The position numbers and the translations under genes are program-made. From Deltaproteobacteria bacterium (GTDB taxonomy: Bacteria; Myxococcota_A; Polyangia; Polyangiales; Polyangiaceae), in contig JACRCQ010000070.1 of the NCBI GenBank assembly GCA_016218915.1, forward strand, positions 62,001 to 126,000: a stretch of 64,000 nucleotides of DNA, given 5' to 3'. Below are positions 35,044 through 42,760 of this stretch, in pieces (the stretch's first letter is position 1; every line of letters begins with the position of its first letter). The notes under the pieces are model-generated. The model did no database searches, had not been told where the DNA came from, and saw only the letters and a program-made list of their open reading frames with translations.

Positions 35044-36029
35044 CAGCGATCCTTCTTCGGGATGCGTGCGAATGCAGAGTCGAGGATCTCGGAAATCAAG
35101 GCGTCGTAGGGCATGCCGATGGCCGTGCACAGGATCGGAAGATCCGAGTGCAGCGGGTGCATCCCGGCGACCGGGTTGACCTCGATCACGGCAAGCTTGC
35201 CCTGTGCATCGGCGCGCAGATCGATGCGCGAGGCATCGCGGCAGCCGAGCCCTCGGTGCGCGCGCAGCGCCAGCTCTGCTGCCTGCTTCGCCATGGGGTC
35301 GTCCACCAGCACGTACTGCACGAGGTCTTCGCACTTCTCCTTGTTCACGTAGGAGTAGGCGTGCGCCTCGGCGTTGTCCTTGAGCACGACCTCGAGGGTG
35401 CCGAGCGATCGAGCCGCGTGCCCGGTGCCAAGGATCCCGACCGTGAATTCACGTCCCGGCAGGTAGGTCTCCACGAGCACTGGCTGCTCGAACCGCTCGA
35501 GAAGCTCGCGGCAGGTGCGGTCGAGGGCTTCGCGCGACGTGATCCTGGAAGTCGCGCTCACTCCCTTGCCAGTGCCTTCTGCCACGGGCTTGGCGAACAG
35601 AGGCAAGGGCAGATCGATCGCAGCGATGTCGTCAGCAGACTGCACGACCGCGAAGTCGGGCGTGGGGATCCCCTGGTCGCGCATCACGTGCTTGGCCATC
35701 CCCTTGTGCAGGGTGAGCGCGAGCACGAGGGCGTCGGAGAAGGTGTACGGGATGTTGTAGGCCTCGAGCAGGGCAGGCACCTGGGCCTCGCGTGCGAAGC
35801 CGTGCATGCCCTCTGTGAAGTTGAAGACCAGATCCCAGCGCTCGCCCGAAGCGAGCTTGCCGACCAGGCTTCGCAGGTGCCCGATGCGGGCCGTCTCGTG
35901 GCCGAGGCGACGAATCGACGCTTCGATGGCGTCGATGGTGTCAGGCCGATCGAACTCGGCGGTCTGCTCTTCGGTGAAGCCGAGTGCGAGGTATTCCTGG
36001 CGCAGGTCGTAGGCGATGCCGATTTTCAT
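35043..36029 (-). CDS. D-Ala-D-Ala-ligase-like ATP-grasp enzyme (second of the operon)
   Basis: The 328-residue protein has the same family layout: FNFTEGMHGFAREAQVPALL for the N-terminal substrate region, AKPVAEGTGKGVSATSRI for the ATP lid, VETYLPGREFTVGILG, and the Mg-binding SRIDLRADAQGKLAVIEVNP. It resembles the C-terminal half of the preceding fusion (both have a GFHGR- or GMHGFAREA-type loop) more than the third protein does. ATG at 36029 starts 2 bp after the fusion stop. Probably acts in the same pathway as the other two ligases, perhaps adding a different residue. Confidence 0.85.
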   Translation of the reverse strand: MKIGIAYDLRQEYLALGFTEEQTAEFDRPDTIDAIEASIRRLGHETARIGHLRSLVGKLASGERWDLVFNFTEGMHGFAREAQVPALLEAYNIPYTFSDALVLALTLHKGMAKHVMRDQGIPTPDFAVVQSADDIAAIDLPLPLFAKPVAEGTGKGVSATSRITSREALDRTCRELLERFEQPVLVETYLPGREFTVGILGTGHAARSLGTLEVVLKDNAEAHAYSYVNKEKCEDLVQYVLVDDPMAKQAAELALRAHRGLGCRDASRIDLRADAQGKLAVIEVNPVAGMHPLHSDLPILCTAIGMPYDALISEILDSAFARIPKKDR

Positions 36030-36031
36030 GG

Positions 36032-38386
36032 CTACGCCAACGCATGCACCTTCTTGCGCCGCGATGCCATGCGCGTGACCGCACATTCGACGATCCGGCC
36101 CACAAGATCGCGGTAGCTGATGCCTGAAGCCTCGGAGGCCATCACCAGATCACTGTAGCTCGGCGTGAGCCCTGGCAGGGCGTTGACCTCGATGACCCAT
36201 GGAACGCCCTGCTGGTCGAGGCGCAGGTCCACGCGCGCCAGATCCCTGCAGCCGAGCGTGCGGGAAGCCTGCGCTGCCACCACGCGGCAAGCGCGCAGCA
36301 GCTTCTCGTCCAGACGCGCCGGGCACTGGTACTCCAGCCGCCCGTCCCAATTCTGCTTGAGATCGAAGCCGTAGATGTGTGGCTCGCTGTCGTGCAGGAA
36401 CACCACCTCCATGGGCTCGAGCGGAACGAGCCTGCCCATGCGCGACAGCAGGCCGACCGTGATCTCGCGCCCTTCGATGTACCCCTCGACGATCAAGGGG
36501 ATGTGACGGCCGTAGCGCCCGCGAAGCCGCGCCACGATCTCGCTGAGCTCTCGATCGCAGTGGGCCACCGAGTCGCTCCCGATGCCCTTGGAGCTGCACT
36601 CGGCGTTGGGCTTGACGATCGCGGGGAACGAGAAGCCTGGGGGAACCTTCATGGGCGAGCCGTTGACCAGGAAGAACGACGGCGTGGGTACGCCGGCTTC
36701 GCGGAGCAGCCTCTTGGTCACGGACTTGTCGAGGCACGCTGCGAGCGTGAGGGGGTCGGAGCCTGTGTACTCGACCCCGAGCATCTCGCAGACCGCAGGC
36801 ACATGGGCCTCGCGCGATCGGCCATGGAACCCCTCGGCCACGTTGAACACGATGTCCACGCGGGCTTCTGCCAGGCGCGAGGGGAACGAAGTGTCGGCCT
36901 CGAGGCGCACCACGTTGTGGCCGAAGTCCTTGATGGCCGTCTCGATCGCATCGATCGTTCGAGGGGACTCGAAGTGCGCTTCGCGATCGTCGACCAGCGA
37001 CTCGGTGTGCTTGACGTTGAACGCGAGGCCCACGGTGAGCGGGCGGTTGATGGAAACAGCGGCGGTGCGAGAGACGTTGGTGCGGCGCCGGGTCTCCTGG
37101 GCCTCTGGGCGCGGGCCGAGCAGGTCGAGCGCGCCGGAGAGCAGGGCAGAGACGCCGTCGTGGACGTTGCCGCCGCCGTCCTGACGAACCACGCCAGGGA
37201 CCGGATCCGGATAGGCGACCATTTGGCCGGCGAAGTTGCGGAGCACGGTTCGTCCGGGACCGAACGACACGACGTAGTTGGGGCAGACCGGGATCTTGCC
37301 TCCGCCATGGGGCGCATCGACCACGTAGGTCGGAATCGCGAGCCCGCTCAGACGTCCGCGCAGCGCTTCCATGATCTCGATGCCGCGCGACAGGGGCGTG
37401 CGCAGGTGCTCCACGCCTTCGGTCAGATCGCACTGGAAGAGGTAGTAGGGGCGAACGCGCGCGCGCAGCAGCTTGCGGAACAGCTCGGCGAGGATCTCGG
37501 GACGGTCGTTGACGCCAGCGAGCAGCACGGTCTGGTTGCCGAGGGGGATGCCGCCGTCCGCGAGCCTGGCGCACGCCTCCATGGCCTCGGGCGTGAGCTC
37601 GCGCGGGTGATTGAAGTGCGTGTTGAGGAACAGGGGCTGGAAGCGCGCAAGGGTGCGCACCAGGGCCGGCGTGATGCGCTGCGGGAGCACCGCAGGCATG
37701 CGCGTACCCACGCGCAGGATCTCGATCGAGGGCACTGCGCGGAGCGCGGAGAGGATCTGGGCGAGCTGCGCGTCGCTCAGGGTGAGCGGGTCGCCGCCTG
37801 AGACGATCACGTCGCGCACCTCGGGGTGGGCACGCAGGTAGCCCACGACCGCTTCGAGGTTGCGAGGGGAGATCTTGCCGCCTTCGCGTCCCGCGAGGCG
37901 CTTGCGGGTGCAGAAGCGGCAGTACATCGCGCAGGTGGAAGTGGCGAGGACGAGCGCGCGATCGCCGTAGCGATGCACGAGGCGCTCGACCGGCATGTCG
38001 CTCTCTTCTTCCAGGGGATCGCGCGACAGCGACGGGCACGGCGACAGCTCGCGGAAGTCGGGCAAGGACATGCGAGCGATCGGATCGTCGGGATCGTCGG
38101 GGTTGATCAGCGACAGGTAGTAGGGCGGAACGCGCACTGGGTATCGCTCGGAGACTTCGTCGAAGCACTCGAGGCGTTCATCGTTCGGCTCGAGCACATC
38201 CTCGAGGGAGCGTCGCGACGTGTGAGCTTCTTGGAGCTGGAGCTGCCAGGCGGGGAGAGTTGGGAAGTTGAGGAGGGCAGAGGATTTTTCGTCACAACAA
38301 GAGGGAGGCTCCGCGTCTTCCGCAGGAGGTTCCAGCGGAGGCTCTGCGTCTTCAGACCCACTTGAGGCGGCGTTCGATCGGTCCAT
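36032..38386 (-). CDS. Lysine 2,3-aminomutase-like radical SAM domain fused to a D-Ala-D-Ala-ligase-like ATP-grasp domain
   Basis: The 784-residue protein joins two enzymes. Residues about 60-405 match lysine 2,3-aminomutase (KamA): the [4Fe-4S] motif Cys152-x3-Cys156-x2-Cys159 (CAMYCRFC), GGDP at 197-200 for SAM, CDLTEGVEHLRT (Asp320), and VVDAPHGGGKIP with Asp357 and the PLP lysine Lys364. Asp320 and Asp357 match the two aspartates that bind the substrate amine in Clostridium KamA and are changed in the glutamate enzyme, so L-lysine to beta-lysine is the likely reaction. Residues about 450-784 are ATP-grasp (KPNAECSSKGIGSDS, DLARVDLRLDQQGVPWVIEV). The fused ligase may use the beta-amino acid directly. 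The ATG at 38386 has GAGGAA 4 nt upstream and precedes an acidic low-complexity stretch; longer N-termini exist in frame. Confidence 0.88.
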   Translation of the reverse strand: MDRSNAASSGSEDAEPPLEPPAEDAEPPSCCDEKSSALLNFPTLPAWQLQLQEAHTSRRSLEDVLEPNDERLECFDEVSERYPVRVPPYYLSLINPDDPDDPIARMSLPDFRELSPCPSLSRDPLEEESDMPVERLVHRYGDRALVLATSTCAMYCRFCTRKRLAGREGGKISPRNLEAVVGYLRAHPEVRDVIVSGGDPLTLSDAQLAQILSALRAVPSIEILRVGTRMPAVLPQRITPALVRTLARFQPLFLNTHFNHPRELTPEAMEACARLADGGIPLGNQTVLLAGVNDRPEILAELFRKLLRARVRPYYLFQCDLTEGVEHLRTPLSRGIEIMEALRGRLSGLAIPTYVVDAPHGGGKIPVCPNYVVSFGPGRTVLRNFAGQMVAYPDPVPGVVRQDGGGNVHDGVSALLSGALDLLGPRPEAQETRRRTNVSRTAAVSINRPLTVGLAFNVKHTESLVDDREAHFESPRTIDAIETAIKDFGHNVVRLEADTSFPSRLAEARVDIVFNVAEGFHGRSREAHVPAVCEMLGVEYTGSDPLTLAACLDKSVTKRLLREAGVPTPSFFLVNGSPMKVPPGFSFPAIVKPNAECSSKGIGSDSVAHCDRELSEIVARLRGRYGRHIPLIVEGYIEGREITVGLLSRMGRLVPLEPMEVVFLHDSEPHIYGFDLKQNWDGRLEYQCPARLDEKLLRACRVVAAQASRTLGCRDLARVDLRLDQQGVPWVIEVNALPGLTPSYSDLVMASEASGISYRDLVGRIVECAVTRMASRRKKVHALA

Positions 38387-38603
38387 GATTTCCTCGGAAC
38401 AGAATGCGCTGCTGAGCATCCGGGCGCTGTGCATCCTTTCAGCTGCCCGTGTACCGGGGCGATTATGAACGCACGATATGGGCCGTCAAGCCAGAAACCG
38501 CAGAGAATCTCGGTAGGTGCGACAGGGTGGTTGCAGGGCCGGGGCAAGGAGCACGGTTGGGCTGGACGGACGGACAGCGGTATTTGAGGGAAAAATGGCG
38601 GAG

Positions 38604-38759
38604 AACTAGGAGCGGAGAAGAAGGAACAGGAACGCGAATGGGAATGGAGACGGAGGGCGGGAGCGCGGAGCAGAAACGGGAGGCGGGAGCGCGGAGCAGG
38701 AGCGGGAACGCTGGACGTTCCGTGTTCTGCATCCGCATTCCTGTTCCCAGTTCCTAGTT
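38604..38759. repeat. AACTAGGAAC inverted-repeat element, copy 2 (156 bp)
   Basis: The left end reads AACTAGGAGCGG. The right end, read on the minus strand, is AACTAGGAACTGGGAACAGG, followed by AATGCGGATGC. Between them is a tandem of GGGAGCGCGGAGCAG-type units. It fills most of the 384-bp gap before the KamA fusion and starts 11 bp after the response-regulator stop. The rest of that gap (38387-38603) shows no gene. The operon promoter should be there but is not obvious. Confidence 0.8.
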
Positions 38760-38770
38760 GCCTCCCCCTC

Positions 38771-39454
38771 TCAAACCAGCTTGTATCCAAATCCGTACAC
38801 AGTGAGGATGTGCTCGGGCTTGTCCGGCGATCGCTCGATCTTCTTGCGCAGCTTGACGATGAAGTTGTCCACCGTGCGGTTGGTGGGGCTCGCTTCCAGA
38901 CCCCACACGCGGCTCAGGATGTCGTCGCGCGCCACGGGCTGCCCCTTGCGCTCGTTGAGCAGACGAAGCAACTCCACCTCGTAGTAGGACAGGCGGATCT
39001 CCTGGCCTTCGCGCTCGATCGTCTGCGCAGTGCAGTTCACGCGCGCGATGCCGATCTCGAAGCCCTCCGGTGCGCCGGGGGTGCGCGAGGCCCTGCGCAC
39101 GATCGCGCGGATGCGCGCCGTGAGCTCGGCCACGCTGAACGGCTTGGTCACGTAGTCGTCGGCACCAGCATCCAGGCCTCGGATCTTGTCTGACTCCTGG
39201 CTGCGGGCGGTGAGCATGATGATCGGAAGGAACGGGTCGAATCTGCGCAGCTCCTCGCAGACCTGGTAGCCGTTGATGTCAGGCAGCATCAGGTCGAGCA
39301 GGACCACGTCCGGTCGATCCGACTTGGCCATGAGCACCCCTTCCTTGCCGGTGCCAGTGGCGGCCACGTCGTAGCCTTCGAACTCCAGGGCATCCTTGAG
39401 CCCCATCACGATGTGGGGTTCGTCTTCGATGATGAGGATCGATTTCTTGCTCAC
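38771..39454 (-). CDS. OmpR/PhoB-family response regulator
   Basis: The 227-residue regulator has a receiver domain with the acidic pair (IIEDEP), phospho-acceptor Asp54 ([10 protein letters not shown]) and the conserved Lys in YVTKPF. A C-terminal winged helix follows, with the [18 protein letters not shown]-like recognition segment (here [19 protein letters not shown]) and VYGFGYKL at the end. It uses a GTG start. No histidine kinase gene is adjacent, so its partner is elsewhere. A strong hairpin just upstream could affect its expression. Confidence 0.93.
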   Translation of the reverse strand: MSKKSILIIEDEPHIVMGLKDALEFEGYDVAATGTGKEGVLMAKSDRPDVVLLDLMLPDINGYQVCEELRRFDPFLPIIMLTARSQESDKIRGLDAGADDYVTKPFSVAELTARIRAIVRRASRTPGAPEGFEIGIARVNCTAQTIEREGQEIRLSYYEVELLRLLNERKGQPVARDDILSRVWGLEASPTNRTVDNFIVKLRKKIERSPDKPEHILTVYGFGYKLV

Positions 39455-39462
39455 GGCTCACA

Positions 39463-39483
39463 AAGCGCGCGAGGCGCGCGCTT
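39463..39483. terminator. Perfect hairpin between the VWA gene and the response regulator
   Basis: AAGCGCGCG (39463-39471) and CGCGCGCTT (39475-39483) form a 9-bp stem with a 3-nt loop. On the minus strand it lies 39 bp after the VWA stop and 8 bp before the GTG of the response regulator. It may terminate the VWA transcript or mask the regulator's ribosome-binding region. Confidence 0.5.
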
Positions 39484-39522
39484 GCGGCACGCGCCCCGAC
39501 TTGGTGGCAGTCCTGTCTGCGG

Positions 39523-41982
39523 CTAGAAGGTCGCGCCCTTGCACTGGAGGAAGGTGAGAGAACCGGCTGCGGGGTTGCCAGCGCCCACGAACCGGATCAT
39601 GCGCTTCTGGCCCTCAGGGCAAGTCAGAACGAGCTGCCCATTCGCTCCCGGGTGCTGGTCCGGGGCCACGTAGCACCATCCGTCGACCTGGGCACCGTTC
39701 ACGATGACCGGATCATCGGTGGACTCGATGCATGCGGTGAGCGGGGCGCCGGTTTGCGCCTGCGGGATCTCGCACACGCACTTCAGCGCGTTCTCGACGA
39801 AGTTGCTGTCCTCGGCAAGCGCTGAGACGGCATCCGGGTTGGCGGGCTGCCGGCCGGCCGTCTTGCAGTCCGGGCACGTGGTGGTGCCCTCGGGATACTT
39901 GGTCGCCTCGAGCACGATGCACTCCACAGCTCCGTCCGCCGCAGGATCAAGCTTCTGGCCCCAGCAGGTTCCTGCAAGAACCGCCTTGAGACGGTCGATG
40001 ATCGTCTTGATCGCTGGGCGGTAGCCGAAGTCCTGGGCTGAAGGGTTGTCGGTGTTGGCCGGGCAGATGGAGGCAGCAATCGCCTGGCTCGCTTGGAGTC
40101 CGTGGAGCACGGCGAGGTAGCGGCGGCCAGGATAGCCCTTGGCGCGATACTGCGTCTTGCCGTAGGAGCCGGTGTCGGTCTGGCAGAGCGGGTTGTTCAG
40201 GCCATCAGCCTCTGCGCAGTCGCACGACGAGGTGTTGGCCGAGCAGTCCTTGGGCGTTTGAAGCTTGAAGATGCAGGCGTACTGAAGGTCATTGCGCCCC
40301 TTGATGTCCCACTCGTGTCCGTTGATCCGGTTCGCGGTCGGGTTCCCGGCATTCATGTCCGCCAAGGACTCGCCTGTGGCTGGGTTGGTCCCGGACCGAG
40401 GCTCGACCGACTCGATCATCAGAGGATCTTTGGGATCGCCGGCTGGGCTGAAGTCGATCCCCATGGGGTCGGCGCTCTTCGAATCCAGCACCCCTCCAAG
40501 GATTTGATCCCAGACAGTTACATTCCCTTCGATTCCTGGCGGGATGCTCTTCTTGGTCTTGTTGTTGGTGTTCGCGTTGTAGCTTTCGAACTGCGACTTC
40601 GTCCAAGAGAGCTCCTCGACCGGTCGATAGCCCTTCGTCAAATCGTTGGGGTCGTTGGCAATGTCCTGCCACGGCACGCCTGCGACGGTGGCAAGGAAGA
40701 CGAGCCCGGGGTCACGGAGCACCACTTCGCACGTGGACATGTCGACCGTTCCGTCGCCGTTGTCCTTGTACTTGGCGCAGAAGAGCGGGTTGTAGTCCTT
40801 GTCCGGCGCAAAGCCCGGGTTGACCGGGAACGCGACATCCGTCGCAGAGAACTGCTTCTTGCTGAAGCCGTTGACGTAGCGGCGGATCGGATAGGTGAAG
40901 TCGATGCCGAAGCGCTGCTTCTGGTGGAAGCAGCGCAGGTTGAGGCTGTCCTCGATGTCGCTGTAGTACAGGCCCTTGGAGCATTCGGGGTCTGTGCTGA
41001 AGTCGCCCTGCGCGCAGGACATGCACTGCGGGGAGTTCGGCTCAGCCTGGCACTGCGAGGTCGCACGCGGCAGGTGCCACGGGTTCTGGCCGCTGTAGGC
41101 CTGGACCGCGATGTAGTTCTGCCAGCCGTCCACGATCGAGCAGTCGTTCTCGTCGGTGAGCATGACGACCGCGAGCAGCGAGTCAGGGCGGAGGAAGGCT
41201 GCTCGCTGGGTCAAGACCACAGTGTCGACGCCTTCAGGACCACGGCACTGACCACCGGGGTCGGGCTGGTTGGTGTCGCAGCTGAACGGGACCATCTTCT
41301 GGTACGGAGCCGGGTCCACGAGGAAGCGATAGGCAGCTTCGAGTCCGGCCTCGAAGCCGCAGCCGTCCTGGCCCGTTCCGCGCACGATGTTGGTGAACTT
41401 GTCCTTGAGGGTCTGGACGTTGCTGTCGCCTGGTGGGTTGTACTTGGCCTTGGGGTCCCAAGCGAGGAAGCCTTGGTTGTTCCAGGTCGACTCTTTCTTG
41501 TTCGGGTCAGCAGGGTCTGCCCGCTCGACGAGATGGGACATGTCCGCCATGCGCGGGTTGAACTGGGCCGTCGGTACATCGGAGCAGGAGTCTGCGCCGT
41601 GGCCGCCAATGGAGGAGGAGATGACGCCGATGTGGATGTCGTTGACCGGGTCGAACTCGCGCTTGAAGCCGGTAGCGCACTTACCCTGGGCATCTGCAGG
41701 GTTGCCGTCGGTGCACAGCGGGTTGACGAGGCGCTCGACGAGGTCAGGGACAGCGACAGCGAGGATGTCCTGCTTGTCAGCCATGGAGGCTGAGTTGTCG
41801 ATCATGAACAGAAGGTCGATCTTGTCGATCTTCGAGGCGCGATACAGCTGGGTGGACAGCTTGGTCGTGCTGGGCTGCTGAGGAGCCACAGGCCGGTCGA
41901 GGCAACCTGGTGCGGCTGCAAGCAACGCCAGGGTGCTTGAGGCAAGGAGAGCGGAAGCTGTTCTATGGGCGAGACGTTTCAT
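39523..41982 (-). CDS. VWA-domain lipoprotein
   Basis: The 819-residue protein has a lipoprotein signal (LALLAAAPGC, Cys27) and a von Willebrand factor A domain from about residue 45, with the metal-binding MIDAS motif FMIDNSASM (DxSxS). The very long remainder contains many cysteines and a later Cys-rich part (SCDCAEADGLNNPLC, KCVCEIPQA). It should be exposed outside the inner membrane and bind ligands through the metal site. The ATG at 41982 has AAGGAG upstream. The frame extends 21 codons further without a signal. Common in myxobacteria; role unknown. Confidence 0.8.
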   Translation of the reverse strand: MKRLAHRTASALLASSTLALLAAAPGCLDRPVAPQQPSTTKLSTQLYRASKIDKIDLLFMIDNSASMADKQDILAVAVPDLVERLVNPLCTDGNPADAQGKCATGFKREFDPVNDIHIGVISSSIGGHGADSCSDVPTAQFNPRMADMSHLVERADPADPNKKESTWNNQGFLAWDPKAKYNPPGDSNVQTLKDKFTNIVRGTGQDGCGFEAGLEAAYRFLVDPAPYQKMVPFSCDTNQPDPGGQCRGPEGVDTVVLTQRAAFLRPDSLLAVVMLTDENDCSIVDGWQNYIAVQAYSGQNPWHLPRATSQCQAEPNSPQCMSCAQGDFSTDPECSKGLYYSDIEDSLNLRCFHQKQRFGIDFTYPIRRYVNGFSKKQFSATDVAFPVNPGFAPDKDYNPLFCAKYKDNGDGTVDMSTCEVVLRDPGLVFLATVAGVPWQDIANDPNDLTKGYRPVEELSWTKSQFESYNANTNNKTKKSIPPGIEGNVTVWDQILGGVLDSKSADPMGIDFSPAGDPKDPLMIESVEPRSGTNPATGESLADMNAGNPTANRINGHEWDIKGRNDLQYACIFKLQTPKDCSANTSSCDCAEADGLNNPLCQTDTGSYGKTQYRAKGYPGRRYLAVLHGLQASQAIAASICPANTDNPSAQDFGYRPAIKTIIDRLKAVLAGTCWGQKLDPAADGAVECIVLEATKYPEGTTTCPDCKTAGRQPANPDAVSALAEDSNFVENALKCVCEIPQAQTGAPLTACIESTDDPVIVNGAQVDGWCYVAPDQHPGANGQLVLTCPEGQKRMIRFVGAGNPAAGSLTFLQCKGATF

Positions 41983-42112
41983 CGCAGAAGCTCCTTGGTA
42001 CGGGACCGGATCGGTGGGCAACCTTACGTGTGGGGGACCGGCCATGTCAATGCGAAGGCAAGACCGATGCCGGGAGCAGGTAGGGAAATTGGGCTAGGAA
42101 TGCGGGAGAGGG

Positions 42113-42139
42113 TGCCAACATCGTTGGCATGATGCCAAC
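42113..42139. promoter_or_regulatory. Triple TGCCAAC/GTTGGCA repeat upstream of the VWA gene
   Basis: TGCCAAC (42113-42119), GTTGGCA (42123-42129) and TGCCAAC (42133-42139) are spaced by three bases each, so the middle copy can pair with either neighbour. It lies 131 bp upstream of the VWA start and after the XRE gene end. It could be a repressor operator, possibly for the XRE protein, or a transcription terminator. Confidence 0.4.
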
Positions 42140-42154
42140 CTAGTACCCGCAGAG

Positions 42155-42215
42155 AACTAGGAACTTGAAACAGGAACTTCGAATGAAGAACACGGAATGT
42201 TTCCTGTTCGCGTTG
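42155..42215. repeat. AACTAGGAAC element, single-ended copy
   Basis: AACTAGGAACTTGAAACAGG starts 16 bp after the triple repeat and continues as AACTTCGAATGAAG, then CGGAATGTTTCCTGTT, which forms a small internal hairpin. I find no matching right end before the XRE gene. The remaining non-coding sequence of this 293-bp gap shows nothing else recognisable. Confidence 0.55.
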
Positions 42216-42275
42216 CTTGCGATGACGGGGGCCGACGGCATGGCGGCCAGACCGTGGCGGCGAAGATCACCGAAG

Positions 42276-42611
42276 TCACCGTCCCCGCTTGCGGCTCGCT
42301 GGGCCGATCGACTCGATCGCGTCGGCCACGCGTCGCAACGCCGCGATGTCCGCACGCTGCAGCCGCGACAGCGCCTCGGCCGCGTCGTCTTCGTTTCGCT
42401 TTCCCGACCGCCCGCACAGCGCGTCGAGCGACACCCCGAGCGCACGCGCGATCCTCCAGGCTGCCTCGACAGACGGAACCATCTCGCCGCGCTCCAGTCG
42501 CGGAATGTAGTTGGCTCCCACCCCTGCGCTCAGTGCAAGTTCAGCTTGCGTGATCCCGCGCTCAATGCGTGCGCGGCGCATTCGTCTCCCTAGCTGCTGC
42601 GCAAAGTCCAT
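42276..42611 (-). CDS. XRE-family helix-turn-helix regulator
   Basis: The 111-residue protein is a Cro/CI-type regulator with the XRE domain at residues about 8-65 (RMRRARIERGITQAELALSA, then SVEAAWRIARALGVSLDALCG). A short helical tail (AALRRVADAIESI) may dimerise. GAGGTGG lies 4 nt before the ATG. It could bind the TGCCAAC palindromes beyond its own stop, but no such link is shown. It stands between two dispersed repeats. Confidence 0.9.
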   Translation of the reverse strand: MDFAQQLGRRMRRARIERGITQAELALSAGVGANYIPRLERGEMVPSVEAAWRIARALGVSLDALCGRSGKRNEDDAAEALSRLQRADIAALRRVADAIESIGPASRKRGR

Positions 42612-42629
42612 CGGTCCACCTCGCTGTCA

Positions 42630-42742
42630 GAGGGCTGCAGGCTCCTGGCTGCAGGCTCCAGGGAAGACCGGTCGCTCCAAATCTCAGCGACTTGGATACC
42701 TTGATCTGGCTGAAGCCCGTAGCCCGAAGCTTGAAGCCTCAC
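42630..42742. repeat. Dispersed intergenic repeat (GAGGGCTGCAGG family), copy 2
   Basis: The left end GAGGGCTGCAGGCTCC and the right end CTGGCTGAAGCC, then GAAGCCTCAC, match the 22864-23014 element. The middle (AATCTCAGCGACTTGG) is unrelated. It separates uvrC from the XRE gene. Confidence 0.75.
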
Positions 42743-42760
42743 TTCCGCAACACCTCTAGA

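Noticed and set aside
36150-38168. A 672-codon open frame on the minus strand
   Set aside because: It is the shadow of the aminomutase fusion in another frame and consists of Arg/Pro/Ala-rich sequence with no motif.
42121-42145. Sigma-54 promoter at GTTGGCATGATGCC
   Set aside because: The GG and GC elements do not have the required 10-bp separation.
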